Assembly (NCBI GenBank): GCA_020047835.1
Contig: JAIFNJ010000065.1
Location: 1 to 5,948 of the forward strand
Source: Bacteroidota bacterium
GTDB lineage: Bacteria; Bacteroidota; Bacteroidia; Bacteroidales; SZUA-534
Direction of reading: 5' to 3'
Length of the DNA: 5,948 bases
The first letter of the stretch is position 1. Every line of letters begins with the position of its first letter. A program made the position numbers and the translations under genes. Below, one piece after another: positions 5,846-5,948 of this stretch. Under the pieces are notes generated by a model. It saw only the letters and a list, made by a program, of their open reading frames with translations, had not been told where the DNA came from and searched no databases.

Positions 5846-5864
5846 ATTATAAAACTCTTATAAT
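5846..5864 (+). other. AT-only inverted repeat after the last gene
   Basis: Directly after the stop codon, ATTATAA (5846-5852) and TTATAAT (5858-5864) form a 7-bp all-A/T stem with a 5-base loop. No T-run follows, so I would not call it an intrinsic terminator. The rest of the window to 5948 shows no gene on either strand. Confidence 0.25.
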
Positions 5865-5948
5865 GGAATAAAACGGCATATTACTGAAAAATAGTTGGTA
5901 AAAAGCTTTAAAATTCAAAACAGGTAAGGTATTAGAGAAAGTTTAGTG

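Overview
The window looks like a piece of a Bacteroidota chromosome. The evidence is AT-rich intergenic DNA, starts without clear Shine-Dalgarno sequences, TAnnTTTG-like -7 promoter boxes, a LytS/LytTR two-component pair of the kind common in that phylum, and a TruC enzyme. A marine or anaerobic Bacteroidales/Marinilabiliales-type host is my guess from the look of the proteins; the sequence alone does not prove it.

Left part (1-2443, all minus strand): a LytS-type sensor histidine kinase overlaps its LytTR response regulator by 8 bases. The tRNA pseudouridine-65 synthase gene truC follows and is cut by the window edge.

Middle (2399-3112): the intergenic region upstream of the kinase separates it from a divergent small gene for a 64-residue single-span membrane protein. 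I found a matched pair of operator-like sites here. Each is a tandem of 11-bp half-sites with 20-bp periodicity and contains AACCGCTCGTC, one base away from the known AlgR (LytTR) core CCGTTCGTC. One site faces the kinase gene and the other faces the small gene. Each lies exactly 32 bases before a near-consensus Bacteroidota -7 box. The simplest reading is that the LytTR regulator controls its own operon and the divergent small membrane protein. If so, the kinase starts at the internal ATG at 2398 rather than at 2443. The small gene ends in a structured 3' UTR and a strong intrinsic terminator.

Right part (3113-5948): about 190 bases without a recognisable gene are followed by a minus-strand, translationally coupled pair (ATGA overlap). 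These encode a six-span membrane protein of unknown family and a secreted serine beta-lactamase-like hydrolase (S12 / class C fold). A divergent plus-strand gene encodes a conserved soluble protein of unknown function, possibly with a V4R/TIGR02265-like fold. The last 100 bases hold no gene.
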